Source of the DNA: Macrothele yani
Taxonomy: Eukaryota > Arthropoda > Arachnida > Araneae > Macrothelidae
Direction of reading: 5' to 3'
DNA: 64,000 bases
Assembly: GCA_039090855.1 (NCBI GenBank)
Contig: CM077010.1
Coordinates: 44,658,905-44,722,904, forward strand
The notes below the pieces were generated by a model. The model had not been told where the DNA came from. It searched no databases and saw nothing but the letters and a program-made list of their open reading frames with translations. Made by a program: the position numbers and the translations under genes. How positions within the stretch are numbered: position 1 is the stretch's first letter; each line of letters opens with the position of its first letter. Below, one piece after another: positions 20,588-31,886 of the stretch.

Positions 20588-21900
20588 TTGAACCTCAGCT
20601 CAGTTCAACTGACAGAGGGTGAACATGCAGCCTTAAATAGAGGTCTCAAGTTCAGTTTCCCCATATCGAAGTTTTTACCTATGCACTCTTTACCTCAGAT
20701 TGAAAACATTATTAATGCCTTGCCAGAGGATGAACGTGATTTTTCACGCCATAACCTTGTAAAATCTATTTCTAAAATAACCACTTCACCTCAGAATTTA
20801 AGGTACGAAAGGGATCAGCTACTTCAGTTAGCTAAGAACCCAAACCTGTCTATTGTTGGCGTGGATAAGACACAACAGATCATCATTATGGATAAGGCTG
20901 ACTACTTTGATAAGATGTCACAGGCTATAGAGCTAATCCCCCACCGAGTGCTCAAATCAGATCCAACCTCTGCCACTATAGCTGAACTGAGTAAACTTTG
21001 AAACCAAGGTTTCCTTCCTGCCTCTGTGTCATCAAAAATGAAACCACCTGTGGGACCTAGAATGCCAGAAGTATTTGGTAAACTGAAACTACACAAACCA
21101 AATCAACCCCTCAGATTATTAGACTCAGGGTATGCTAGTCCAACGAGACCCCTTGAGACTATGCTAGCATCTTACTTGAAACACCTTACAATCCATTCCA
21201 CGGTGTCAATTAAGAGCTCTACTCAGGCTCTTGAGCGAATCAAGGAATTTGACCCTCCACAAACTGGCTTTATTATGGCATCTCTAGACGTTGTTTCACT
21301 ATTCCCAAATGTACCACTTAATCTGGTGCATTCTATCATTACGGAAAAATTACAAGAAGATAGTTCTATCTCTCCGCTGGAAATTGATGCCATTCTTTCA
21401 GCACTGAAATTAGTGGCCAGAAGATCGTATTTTAAATTTGATAATAAAATATACCAACAGAGAGGGGTGCGCCCATGGGCTCCCCACTCTCCCCTGTGCT
21501 GGCTGAGATTCTTTTACAATCCTTGGAAGACAAGGTTTTGCTGGACTCTCCACTTCAACCATTACTAATAATCAGGTATGTCGATGATATGCTACTTTTC
21601 TGGCCCTACTCACTTCCCCAACTAGATGTTTTCATTGACTGCTTATCTTCACTTTTTCCCCCACAATAAAATTTACGAAAGAACTTGAGCAGGGGGTAAG
21701 CTACCTTTTCTTGATTTTTTGTTATCAAGGGACCTCAACACTCACCAGATTAAATACTCCGTGTACCGAAAACCTACGTTCATACCATGTATCATACCGT
21801 TTAACTCTTCTCACCCCCCTGAACAAAAAGCATCATCACTTCGATTTCTAATCAAACGCGCATTCACACACTCTTCTTCCAACAAAGCAAGACGGAACGA
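20588..21900 (+). pseudogene. Penelope reverse transcriptase
   Basis: Reads through an in-frame TGA at 20999-21001. Motifs: a KLHKPNQPLR segment (the family's LPKIHK-like motif), SLDVVSLFPNVPL, GSPLSPVLAEI after a frameshift near 21470, and the catalytic YVDDMLLF (near 21577). A further break near 21667 leads to SVYRKPTFIP. These are the RT palm and fingers of the Penelope class. The N-terminus appears truncated where the inverted arm begins. It cannot make a functional enzyme. Confidence 0.87.
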
Positions 21901-21917
21901 ACTCTAAGGCCTCAACT

Positions 21918-22529
21918 TTGGCACGGATCTTCGGCTACCCAGAGCACTATTTTCCCGGTCTATTGAGAACGTTCACCAGGTTGAAATTCACGACCTTGTC
22001 CACGGACAATAAAATCACTAGATACGTTGGAAAGGTGGATTATCTTCCTCCAATAGTTAACACCCTCAAGAAGATATGCCATAGGCATAATTTGACATTT
22101 GGAGTTTGCACTAAAAATGTATTTACTTTACTGAGAAATGACAGAGATAAAGTACCCAAACTCATGAAATATGGTGTATACTGCATTCCGCTCGCCCATG
22201 AGCATTCGGGTGTTATTGACAAATTTTATATAGGTTCTACAATTAGGACTCTGAATACCCGGTTGGGTGAACACAAGTACACCCTCCGGACTGAAACTAT
22301 TAATACCGCCTTTACTATAGCTGTTAAACAGGGTGGTTACACCCCTGTTTGGGAGAATGTTAAAATCTTAAACTCCAATGTCAACAAAAATACTGTTTTC
22401 TTTTCAGAGAGTTTATATATTATTGCATACGGAGACAACTGTTGTAATTTAGATCTCCCCACATTTGTACCAAGACCTTGGCGAAAAATGGTTGCTCCAC
22501 AAGAGACTTTGACACATGAGGAATTTTAA
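21918..22529 (+). pseudogene. Penelope GIY-YIG endonuclease domain
   Basis: A 203-residue open frame that is the C-terminal part of the Penelope protein, out of phase with the RT. It shows GVYCIPL (GIY position) and FYIGSTIRTLNTRLGEHK (YIG, Arg and helix), then a conserved C-terminal Cys/Trp region. In this family the domain nicks the target DNA for primed reverse transcription. The frame itself is uninterrupted. Confidence 0.85.
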
Positions 22530-22697
22530 AACATCGGAATAGTACATTTTTGTAAATATTTTGTATTCTTATATTTATGTTATATTGATTTTGGAATTGA
22601 AATTTTACAATTTGTGCTTATACTGTGACATCATGGTCTGTTGGTGACGTGGTGCATGATGGGTCGTGTTATCAAGTATATAAGGGTTGACTCTGTT

Positions 22698-22765
22698 GGA
22701 TCCCGTGGCGCATCGACCAGTAGATGGGGACGGGTGATCCCCGAAAGCGCTAGTCTGCTTTTAAC
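22698..22765 (+). other. Hammerhead-ribozyme-like structure in the Penelope terminal region
   Basis: A stem GGGGA/TCCCC (22726-22730 and 22738-22742) is directly followed by GAAA (22743-22746), with AGTAGA just before it. This resembles stem II and the GAAA box of hammerhead ribozymes known from Penelope elements. The expected CTGANGA box is not matched (CAGTAGA instead), so activity is doubtful. The inverted arm holds the same structure in reverse near 19440-19480. Confidence 0.35.
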
Positions 22766-22900
22766 CGCTTTTAAGTTGTAAATAAATTGATTTTAATTTG
22801 CTTATTGAAGACGTGGTTTGCTTTTATCGCATGTATAGACAGCATATTTTGTACATATACCATTCCATGCGAAAATATTTCCTATTTCAGGACGGTTAAT

Positions 22901-23776
22901 GCTGGTTGGGGGTGACGCTGGAGTTGTTGTCCAATGATGTCCCATACGTAATCGATTGGTGAAAGATCTGGTGATCTAGCAGGCCACGGCAACATGTCGA
23001 CACTCTGTAGAGCATGTTGGGTTACAACAGCGGTATGCAGGCGAGCGTCCTTGGAAAACACCCCCTGGAATGCTGTTCATGAATGGCAGCACAACAGGTT
23101 GAATCACCAGACCGGCGTACAACTGTCCCGTCAGGGTGCGTGGGATAACCACGAGAGTGCTCCTTCTGTCATAGGAAATTGCTCCCCAGACCATAACTTC
23201 AATTGTAGGTCCAGGGTGTCTCGGCCGCAGACAGGTTGGTTGCAGGCGCTCACCTGGCCTCCTTCTAACCAACACACGGCCATCACTGGCACCCAGGCAG
23301 AACCGGCGTTCATCAGAAAACACAACAGATCTCCACTCCGTCCTCCAATGAGCTCTAGCTTGACACCACTGACGTCGCAAACGGCAGTGGTTTGGAGTAA
23401 GTGGAATGCACGTTACAGGGCGTCTGGCTCGGAGCTGTCCTTTAAGTAACCGATTTGTAACAGTTCGTTGTGTCACTGTGGTGGCAACTGCAGCTCGAAT
23501 TGCTGCCGCAGACGCGGTACGATGCGCCACGGCCATACGCCGTACACGGCGGTCTTCCCTATCAGAAGTGCCACGTGGCCGGCCGGAATCCAATCTTCTT
23601 GAGGCAGTACCTTCCCTTGACCACCGCTGCCAACAATCATGCACAGTGGCAACATTCCTGCCAAGTCGTTCTGCAATATTGCGGAAAGAAAATCCACCTT
23701 CTCGTAGCCCTTATACACGACCTCGTTCAAACTCCGTGAGCTGTTGATAATGGCTTCTTCGTCTTCTTAAAGGCAT
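22901..23776 (-). pseudogene. Tc1 transposase, N-terminal and catalytic part
   Basis: Begins MPLRRRRSHYQQLTEFERGR (minus-strand ATG at 23774-23776), the usual N-terminal helix-turn-helix start of this arthropod Tc1 group. It continues through SGRPRGTSDRED, VVFSDERRF (first Asp) and VMVWGAI. After a frameshift come DARLHTAVV (second Asp) and PARSPDLSPIDYVWD (third acidic position, Asp rather than the usual Glu). A stop near the N-terminus and frameshifts make it non-functional. The C-terminus lies across the Penelope insertion. Confidence 0.85.
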
Positions 23777-24019
23777 TCTTTACTAACATCAACACCCTAC
23801 GTCGAATCTCAACGATAACTAACGCTCACGAACGTTACAGCGCGTATTTACAGCAAACCTGCTTTGCATGTTCCGAGGGGCGCCACTAGCGCCACACGTA
23901 TGTGCCGAGCGCGAAATTTGCATAGACGTCATCTTACAGATGTACTCTCACCGCCTACCAACTGTCGTTTTTCTAACACAACCCCTTTTTGGTGTTGGGA
24001 TTTTTTTTCCGTCAGTGTA

Positions 24020-25248
24020 GATTTAAATTTTGCTAATATAATGAAAGCAAATCTACTGTACTACTCGATCTGTTTGTTCTAAAGGACGTTTTCTTCTGTA
24101 TTGAAACTAACAATGAAAGTAGTACTTACTGCGCTTATAATGCGGGAGTTTTTAAAAACGTATCATAGCTTACACAGTACCTAATAATAAGACTAAGCTA
24201 ATAAAAAATTACTCAGCCTTAGATGTGTATCCCTGAAATGTTTCAACGACCTATCGAATAGAGTGACAGGAGTTTTATGTTTTATTACACAAGTTCTAGC
24301 AGTTGATGAAATGTGCCACAACCACACAATACACAAATACTTTAGGAATAATCTTGTAATGTTATATGCATATAAAGAGTGATCGCTAAGGAGCTTGCAT
24401 TTATTAAGTTAAAATTTAATCTGTTTGCGGTACACTTTTTTTAGGAAAAACACAAAATGCAGAAACTTCATAGCTTAGATGAGTTTTCATAGCCAGCTCA
24501 GGGTAACGGCATCAGGTTCAGTACCAGGATTAAGGAAAAAATATAACACAAAATACAATCATTGATGGAAGTTGAAGGGTGAAAATGGTCAAAATTTTAT
24601 ATTTTTGTTTTTTTGCGTTTTATTAAAATATGGTATTTTCTGAGCAATTTGATACCAAAACCATGGAGATTTTATTATTGGAAATATATTTTACTGAATT
24701 TTAATAATTGTTCTACACGCTCTTCGTTTCACGAGTTTCATCCACAGTAGCTTGGATGAGTGCATATTTACATTAATAGTTATTTGGTACTATGTTTACG
24801 TAGAGAATATACTGATACACAGAATATAGTATAATATAGCACGCATCGATAATAATAATTTGATGTTTTATTGATGTTTTAGGAAAATGAATGGTGGCAA
24901 CACTGATGCTAACAAGCAAACAACAGTTGTCAGGTAGACATCTAGCTGTTTTATGCATGTCAAAAAATCTACTCTTGAGTTTATATTACCACAACAGCAA
25001 CTGTGTTTTGGGATTATTTTACAAACTGACTGAAATGCCTAGACAGGAGAAGTGGTGTAGTAAACGTAGCTTTTGAGGACACAGATAAACTTGTTGTATG
25101 CCTAAGAATAAAAGTTCTTCTCCAGATCAAAGTAAGCCTACTTCTGACCTCTCTCCAGTAGTAAGTACCTCAAAAAAGCAAAAGAGATTGAAAAAAAAAA
25201 TAGCCTCATCGAAACGCTTGGATTTTTTGCTACATATCACACATGCAT
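24020..25248. other. No recognised feature
   Basis: AT-rich. No domain in the short open frames and no terminal repeats seen. Confidence 0.5.
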
Positions 25249-25390
25249 TATATTGACAAAAGTCACCGGACACCCCTTCAAAAGCAAATGAATGGATCCG
25301 CTGCGTTGTTAAAATGCGCGGTACAGCTGCAAACGGTATAAGAACAAGACTGCTGACCGCGATCATATCGCACTGTGAGATTGAGGGAAA

Positions 25391-26744
25391 ATGTCTCGGC
25401 GGAAGAGAACTGACTTTGAGAAAGGAAAATTGTTGGGTGTTATATTAGTGGGCTGTCCATAACAGAAACCGAGAGGCGTTTAAACATACCCAAATCAACT
25501 GTTTTGGTTGTACTGAATAAGTGGAATACACGATAGCGTGCCTGAAGCAGCAAAACGTACCGGCAGACCAAAGAAAAACAGTGATAGAGGACATCAAATT
25601 CTCAGGAGAGTAGCTACAGCTAATCGACTGAGTGCTACACAAGACCTCGGTGTACAGCTAAGTAAATATTCTGGAACATCGTTATGTACACCAACCATTC
25701 GCAGAGAACTTCATTCCATGGATTATCGCAGTCATGCGGCTACTCATTAGTCTTTCATCTCCATTGGGAATGCTACTTGTCGTTTAGCATGGTGTAAAGA
25801 ACATTTATCGTGGACCGTAGATCAATGGAAACGGGACATATGGACTGATGAATCCAGATACACGATCAATCAGCCAGATGGCCGTGTGTGTGGGTATGGC
25901 GGCAGCCGGGGGAACGCTATTTACCACAGTGTACTTCCTACGGTCACATTTGGAGCTGGCAGTGTATTCGTATGGGGGTGTTTTTCGTGGTATGCTCCCG
26001 GCCCATTGGTCATCGTGGACAAACTTGTTAACCAGCACGTCTACCTCGATATTCTGGACAATTTTGCTTTTCCAACTCAGTGGCAGTACTATGGAACCCA
26101 GCCTTATTGGTACTAGCGAGATATTGCACCGAGCCATAAAGCAAGGTCTGTTACAGCGTGGTTCGACGATAACTCCATATCGTGTGTGGAATCGCCAGCA
26201 CAGAGCCCTGATCTTAATCTCATAGATCAGATCATATGTAGAGGATTTTAGGAAGGGTGTGTCTGACCCCAGGTCTTAAACAACCCTTAGAAAAAGGAAG
26301 CTAGGAGATTTGGGCTAGAGTGCCCGATAGGAAAGTGACACGGAAGCGAAGTAGAAAGGGGGAGGAAGACGCCCTTATTTGTTACCGGGGGCCAGTGCCC
26401 GGGGTCCGACGGCTTAATGTGCCCATTCGACGCACGGTGGATATTTAGTGGATCGAGAGGTCGTACTTGCTTGGGATCGAACTTGAGGTCCTTTCCGTGG
26501 CAGTCAGGAACGTTGCCCACTCGGCCACCCGCGGCCCATTAATCTCATAGAGCACTTATGGGATGAATTAGAGCGCCTCATAAGAAGTTTGGAACCAAGG
26601 CCTACTACTAAGCAACAGTTAGCGGCAGCATTATCTACTGAATGGAAGAGCATACCTATCGCTGTGTTCCAAAACCTTCTCGAAAGCATGTCTCGAAGGG
26701 TCAGTGCATGCATTAAGGCCAAAGGTGGACCCACACCGTACTAA
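25391..26744 (+). pseudogene. Tc1-type transposase
   Basis: Starts MSRRKRTDFEKGKLLG (helix-turn-helix). After an early frameshift come TETERRLNIPKSTV and KRTGRPKKNSD, then WTDESRYTI (first Asp), GAGSVFVWGCFSW, DIAPSHKA (second-Asp region) and SPDLNLI. After the SINE, IEHLWDEL (catalytic Glu) and the C-terminus RVSACIKAKGGPTPY-stop follow. Stops at about 25750 and 26114 and several frameshifts inactivate it. The SINE is inserted within the SPDLNLIEHLWDEL motif. Confidence 0.85.
26226..26538 (-). mobile_element. SINE-B copy
   Basis: 313 bp on the minus strand with a 12-bp TSD TTAATCTCATAG (26214-26225 and 26539-26550). The head reads in reverse GGGATCGAAC (B box); the end, at the left, carries ATCAGATCATATG. 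Its insertion post-dates the Tc1. Confidence 0.92.
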
Positions 26745-26806
26745 TGTATGTCAAAAAATGCTATGCTGTGTTTCTCTTGTAGGTTTCCGGTGACGTTTGC
26801 CAATAT

Positions 26807-28060
26807 GGTGTATATAGGCTTGGTTTTACGTTACAAAGAAATATTTAAGTCATTTTGCTTTGACATGCTATCAAACAAGAATGCAGAATCACTATAGAAA
26901 TATTCTTTTGACATTGCTGATTCTGTTAATAAAATTAAACTATCTATTGTCGCAAAGATAACAGTTTTACTGACACCTGTCCCTGGGATAGCCAAAACAC
27001 TTTAGAATGACATGGGAAATCTACACTGAATAGCTCATTATTATCTTAAATGCCGTCATTTTAAGATTAAAATAAAAATAATAAACGATGAACAAAAACA
27101 TATTAAAAGAAATAAAAGGATTTGTTCTGCAAAATTTGGATTCACTCAAAAGGCCGCACTTAGTGGCCTAGAAGGCCGCAAGTTCTCCACCTCAGTGCTA
27201 AACGATTCTTCTAGGAACGGGAAACTATTAGCTTTTGAGCCGAAAATGAATGAATTGATAAAAACATTGTTGTAAACTTATTTAGGTTCCTCACCAAGTG
27301 TGGTTCTTCTCCTTTACTAACATTCGTTCAGATACTACGTTCCGCTGATAATGACAAACCTTTTAGTATGTGGTTCATGGAAAGATTACATTACAGAGGT
27401 AAACGATAGCATATCGCATTACAGTTTTTAAAGGAATTCCTTGTGTTTACAACACGTCGAAGAAGCGAATTCTCCATTACTGAAAGAATGAAAGTTTTAT
27501 TATTGGATTAACGAAAGAGATTTCGGTTCTCAAATAAAGAAGCTTATGGTGCTAGTTGTGTCTTGCGTTACCTCCACTTTTTTTTATTTAAATGAGTGAA
27601 GACATAAAAAATACGTAACATTTAGTCTAAACTCGAAAGGTGATTCTCTCCTAATATAAATGTCTTAAAAGCATTTCACTTGGCGTTTTTTAACAGAATT
27701 TTTACAGTTCTCTCTAACTTCATCACCGTCACTCACACCCCTGCTCAGATTCAACTTAAACGCTTCACTCTAAAAGGCTGAAATCAAATTTCGCTTCCAT
27801 TCTGTGCTTTCCTTTTTCGTTGGCTTTACTTTCCCTTAAGAGAGTAGTGAGAGAATGATGAAAATCACAGAGAGAAACGAAAGTCTTGAAAGGGAGATCG
27901 TTGATTAGAGCACTGAGCAGAAGAGACAGAGGTTCAACTCTCGCTTTTTTGACAGAGCCCCAGTGGTCGAACATGAAACTGTGTTAACGTCTGTCAACAT
28001 TGGGTACCTGTGGCTATATAAGTAGCATCGTGGAGAGAGTTGTAAACTCTTGAGAAAACA
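26807..28060. other. No recognised feature
   Basis: AT-rich. The minus-strand open frame at 27765-27974 has no recognisable domain. Confidence 0.5.
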
Positions 28061-28244
28061 ATTTAATAAAATCATGCAATGCATTGATTATGATACGCGT
28101 TCCAACATATCAGAAATCATTACTCAAGTTATGAGGATAATGGCTGTGGAATTCGCTCCTGTGCCCTGACCTTTGACCCCATTTCGATTATTTTAAACAG
28201 AATTGATTCAGTGTGCCTCCGGAACAACATCCTAACGTTTTGTC
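28061..28244 (-). repeat. ~145-bp repeat block, left part
   Basis: Reverse-strand copy of the family at 17190-17950, sharing AATGCATTGATTATG and GACCTTTGACCCCATTTCG. It is interrupted at 28245 by the half-LINE and resumes at 31058. Confidence 0.8.
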
Positions 28245-31057
28245 GTTCAATATCGCTTTATTAGACAACTAATAGTGTACTATAAAACGGGGGTATATAA
28301 CATGGGCAAAAGGCCAAAAAGACGTGGACAAAATAACAGGCTTACACTTGAGACATTCAGGAGAACAAACCATAAAAAAGAACTATGGGCGGGCAGGCCA
28401 CTCTCTCAAACAGAGAGATATTATGAAGAACATGAAATACACATAACATTAAGCATAGCAAAAGTCAAGCAGGAGTCTAAGGGCTCACACTCTAGAAAAT
28501 ACGGGAATAATAAGGAACTGGTATTAGCGGATACGGGAAGGAGAAATCTGGATATTTGTACATAGCACGTTTCATCCAACGCTTATAAGCGCTGCAATAA
28601 TCCCCATAAGAAGCAAAGTCTTGTTGTGAAGGAGGATCTGGAGCAAGAGGCTTACGCCGCCGTCGGGAACGTCGAGCAGTTGAAGATGTACAAGTAAGGG
28701 AAGTACTATCAGCAGAAGTCGAGAAAGACAACAGTGTAGCATGAGGAAGCACAGGTGAATGAGCACTGGCAGTAACAGTGGCCGAAGCTGATGGAAGGAC
28801 GACAGGAACTGCTGTAGAGAAAGATGACACGTCAGAAGGAAAACGAGCACACTGTGAGTCGGAGAATACAGGTTCAATAGACATGACAAGAGTTGCTGGG
28901 AGTGAAGAACTCACAGAGCCGATCGGCACGAGAGAGCTGATAAGAGATGGAGTAGGATCTTCGTCCGGCGACTCAGGAGTTGGACAAGCAGAAGTGTCTA
29001 AAGAAAAAGGCCGAATGGAGACATCAACAGAAGACAATTGCAACCCAGAAGACACTACAGAGCTGCTTGAATTTAACACGGTTGTGAACACGAAGTTGTA
29101 ACAGGAACATCTAGGAGTGAGGACTGGAGGAGACGAGCAGGAGACGAAGCAACATCAGCCGTTGGTAAAGGAAAATCAGATGACGTAGAATCTGGAGGCA
29201 CAGAATCAGATAAGTTGCACTGGGGTGGTGTGGAAGCAGGAGATATAAGGCAACTGGTAGACGCTGGCTCAGTGGTGACCAAGAGCGGAACCATAGAAAT
29301 AGAGGCTGCAGTCGAACATGGAGACAATGGACAGACATGAGCAGGAGATGAAGGCGGAGAGGGTGACTGAGGGCATTTCAACAAGATCTGGGCAGAAGAC
29401 GGGCTCGATGGAGGCGTGCAAAGTGATGTAGTAGTAGCAGAAGGGAAACAGACAGGAGAGCTGTCTGTAGAAGATGATCAGGAAAAATATTCTCCGGAGA
29501 AACACGTGAAGTAGAAGAATCAGGGGCCGGGAACAAAACACTCGAAACCGGAAGCTGCGAATATATATAAGGAAAAGTTGACAAAGATGTGGATGATAAA
29601 GAAAAGTCACACGATTCTGGCAAGGCAGAAGGGCGAATGGAAGTCGAAATTTTCCGAGTTGGACAAGAAGAACTGTAGTGACCGGGCAATTTGCAAGAAA
29701 AACAATGATAGGCGGAAAAAACATTGACAGTACGAGTGTGTGGACCGCAGATAACTTGGAAAGCTGTCGGACATGAAAAATTGGACTGTTCGTCGGGAAA
29801 AACGACGAGAGCTTGACGTCGAAAATTATAATAGGGACGATTCCCTTGATCGTCTGAAGCAGCAGGCAAAGTTTTAATAGGGCCAATAACTAAACCCCAT
29901 TGTGAAAGGAAAGCATGCAGTAAATCGTTGGAAAGTTCAGGACGAACTGGAGATAAATTAACGAGAGTAGGGCAATGAGCAAAAGGAATTGCGAACAAAC
30001 TTTGGTCGCCGACTGAAATTGGAGAAGAAAGAACCAACTCAACTTGAGCGGGATGAGAAAAATAAACCAACACCGAGTGAGGCTTTCGCGCGATGTGTGT
30101 GATGGCATCCGGTGGAACAATCTGATGCAGTGCTGAAGTGTAAGCTGTAAGTTTAGTATGTGGGAGCGCGGAATACTTTACTCCGAGAGCTAAAGAAGCG
30201 AAGAAAGACTTACCCGTTGACAAGGACTCTAATAAATGAGCTGTTAAAACGGAGCCGGTACGAGAAAACCGGAAGCTCAAGGCAGTTGATAGAGCATCCG
30301 AGGGGAAGGCAGTGACTGCGTGAGACGAGAGATGAGTTGAACTGTCAAGTAGGACATCCGGAGGAGGCGGCAGTGGTCGAAGAAAAGCAGTAGATATAGT
30401 ACAAATCAGAAACTGTAAAGCAAAGCAGCACAATCTCGAGAGCGTAAGTCGATGGAGATGGCAAAAGGCACGTAAAGAAGGCGGCCGATGGGAAGATGCG
30501 AGGTAATGACGTCAATGGAAGAACGGCGAGAGACAGGTGGAGCACAGTAACAATTACGTCAGTCAAGGACCACGATCAGAGGGTGACGTAAACGGTAAGG
30601 CGTGTAGATAACAGGAAGAAAAGCACAGAAGGCAACTGAATAGAATGCTGGTGAGAAGACAGAAGGAAGTCAAGGCAAGTCACGATGGGCAGATGTACGC
30701 ATACCCACCGAGATGAAAAATGAAGGGAATATCGGCATAAAATTCACTTATTGGTGCTGAAAAGTAGCTGGGAAGATTGCTGGCAGCCTATTACTTGAAC
30801 AGGGTATACAGGAAAGGAACAGCAGGCACTGGAACATGTACTTGTGGGCACACTTCAGAAACGCAGTGGGGCATGGTCGGCAGGGAATATTATGAAAAAA
30901 TTCGAAGTAAATATGTACGTTCCGACTCGCAAAAGTAGCAGGAAAGGTAGCACATACACTTATACACACATAGAACACAGACGTCGGGAGCAATGGGCTC
31001 TTTGACCGAGCTAACTGGGCGAACATTGAGGAGCTCTAGAGGGCACGTCCAACGAGA
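28245..31057 (-). mobile_element. ORF1-only LINE derivative (half-LINE)
   Basis: 2.8 kb between an 8-bp TSD GTTTTGTC (28237-28244 and 31058-31065). On the minus strand: ~600-bp 5' region, ORF1 with a CCHC knuckle, ~250-bp 3' UTR with AATAAA about 15 nt from the end, and no ORF2. This architecture resembles HAL1 (half-L1) elements of mammals. It would need a partner LINE to move. The short 3' end lacks an A-tail and does not match the 1871-9444 LINE tail, so its partner is another family. Confidence 0.72.
28492..30433 (-). pseudogene. ORF1 of the half-LINE
   Basis: A 351-residue segment (30433-29378) is related to ORF1 at 2203-3891: TKLTAYTSALHQIVPPDAIT, VLVYFSHPAQ, SPVRPELSNDLL and a CCHC knuckle CFSCKLPGHYSSSCP. 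Two frameshifts (about 29380 and 29080) separate it from a Ser/Pro-rich stretch and a C-terminus with basic RRSRRRRKP ending SRIF-stop at 28492. The long frames despite the shifts suggest the protein was under selection until recently. The start at 30433 is the first ATG in frame and is tentative. Confidence 0.75.
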
Positions 31058-31065
31058 GTTTTGTC

Positions 31066-31430
31066 ACAATCGAAGCATTTTCAGTCAAGTTATGAGGATA
31101 ATGGCTGTGGAATAAATCTCGCTCCTGTACCCAGACCTTTGACCCCATTTCGATGATATTCAACAGAACCGGTTCAGTATATTTCCGGAACAACATGGTA
31201 ACGTTTTGTCGAAATCGAAGCATTTTTAGTAAGTTATGACGCATAAGGACGATGGAATGGATCCCTCTTTTATGTCATGACCTTTGATCCCATTTATTTC
31301 ATTTTCAATAGGGTTCCTTCTCAGGCTGTCCCCTAATTCATACTAAACTTTAATCGAAATCGAACCATTTTTACGCGAATTATCGTGCGGACAGACAAAG
31401 CTGGAGCATATACACTTCTTCAACCTAAAG
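31066..31430 (-). repeat. ~145-bp repeat block, right part
   Basis: Continuation of the block at 28061. Monomer landmarks GACCTTTGA(C/T)CCCATTT at about 31134 and 31279 are 145 bp apart. The block ends with the GTGCGGACAGACAAAGCTGG terminus that matches, in reverse, the start of the 17190 block. Confidence 0.8.
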
Positions 31431-31438
31431 TTGGAAAG

Positions 31439-31658
31439 GCCGCCCCGGTGGCGCAGTGGTCTAAGCGATGGCCTCTGATCATTCGTCCGAAGGGGTCCAG
31501 GTTCGAATCCCGGTGAGGCATGGATGTTGTGTTTGTCTTACGGCACTGCCTCTCTCCCTTCCCTGGAACCAGTGACTCTAAATTAGGGACGGGCGACTGC
31601 TTATAGCCCATTGAGTTGCTCACGGTGGTCGTTAAACCTCCAATCAAAAAAAAAAAAA
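31439..31658 (+). mobile_element. SINE-A copy
   Basis: Complete SINE-A with TSD TTGGAAAG (31431-31438 and 31659-31666), intact A and B boxes and shared tail. Confidence 0.93.
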
Positions 31659-31886
31659 TTGGAAAGCGTAAAAAAAACGGTTGATGCTTATGGTTTCGAC
31701 GCTTTAGTTTCGTGTTCGTCAATTAGCATGCTGTTCTATTGAGAACGTCGGGGCAAACCTTGGTTCAAATTGTTGAGATTAACCCATATGAAAGATTTAC
31801 CTCTGTGTCTCCTGCTGTGTGGATTAGAGCTGAATGAACGAGTGAGAACTGGGATGCCGCATTTACTCAATTAAAGGCGCGCTGAT

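Larger units (their letters stand above)
19326..22890 (+). mobile_element. Penelope-like retroelement with inverted 3' copy
   Basis: Flanked by a 10-bp TSD GACGGTTAAT (19316-19325 and 22891-22900). The plus-strand body holds RT and GIY-YIG endonuclease. A ~1-kb inverted copy of its 3' part (19334-20349, matching 21843-22856 reversed) precedes it. Inverted or tandem partial copies are a usual product of Penelope transposition. Confidence 0.88.
19021..24017 (-). mobile_element. Tc1 element carrying a nested Penelope element
   Basis: Inverted ends: CACTGACGGAAAAAAATTCC at the left and its near inverse ending CCGTCAGTG at the right, each next to TA (19019-19020 and 24018-24019). Removing the Penelope insertion (19326-22890) and its 10-bp TSD leaves about 1.4 kb, the normal Tc1 length. 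The transposase reads on the minus strand. Confidence 0.9.
25249..26805 (+). mobile_element. Tc1 element split by a SINE-B
   Basis: Inverted ends: ATATTGACAAAAGTCACCGG at the left and CCGGTGACGTTTGCCAATAT at the right. Without the 313-bp SINE and its TSD the element is about 1.23 kb. Confidence 0.85.

Noticed and set aside
28778..29101. Plus-strand gene opposite the half-LINE
   Set aside because: It is the antisense of the Ser/Pro-rich ORF1 C-terminus, whose relationship to another LINE ORF1 is clear.
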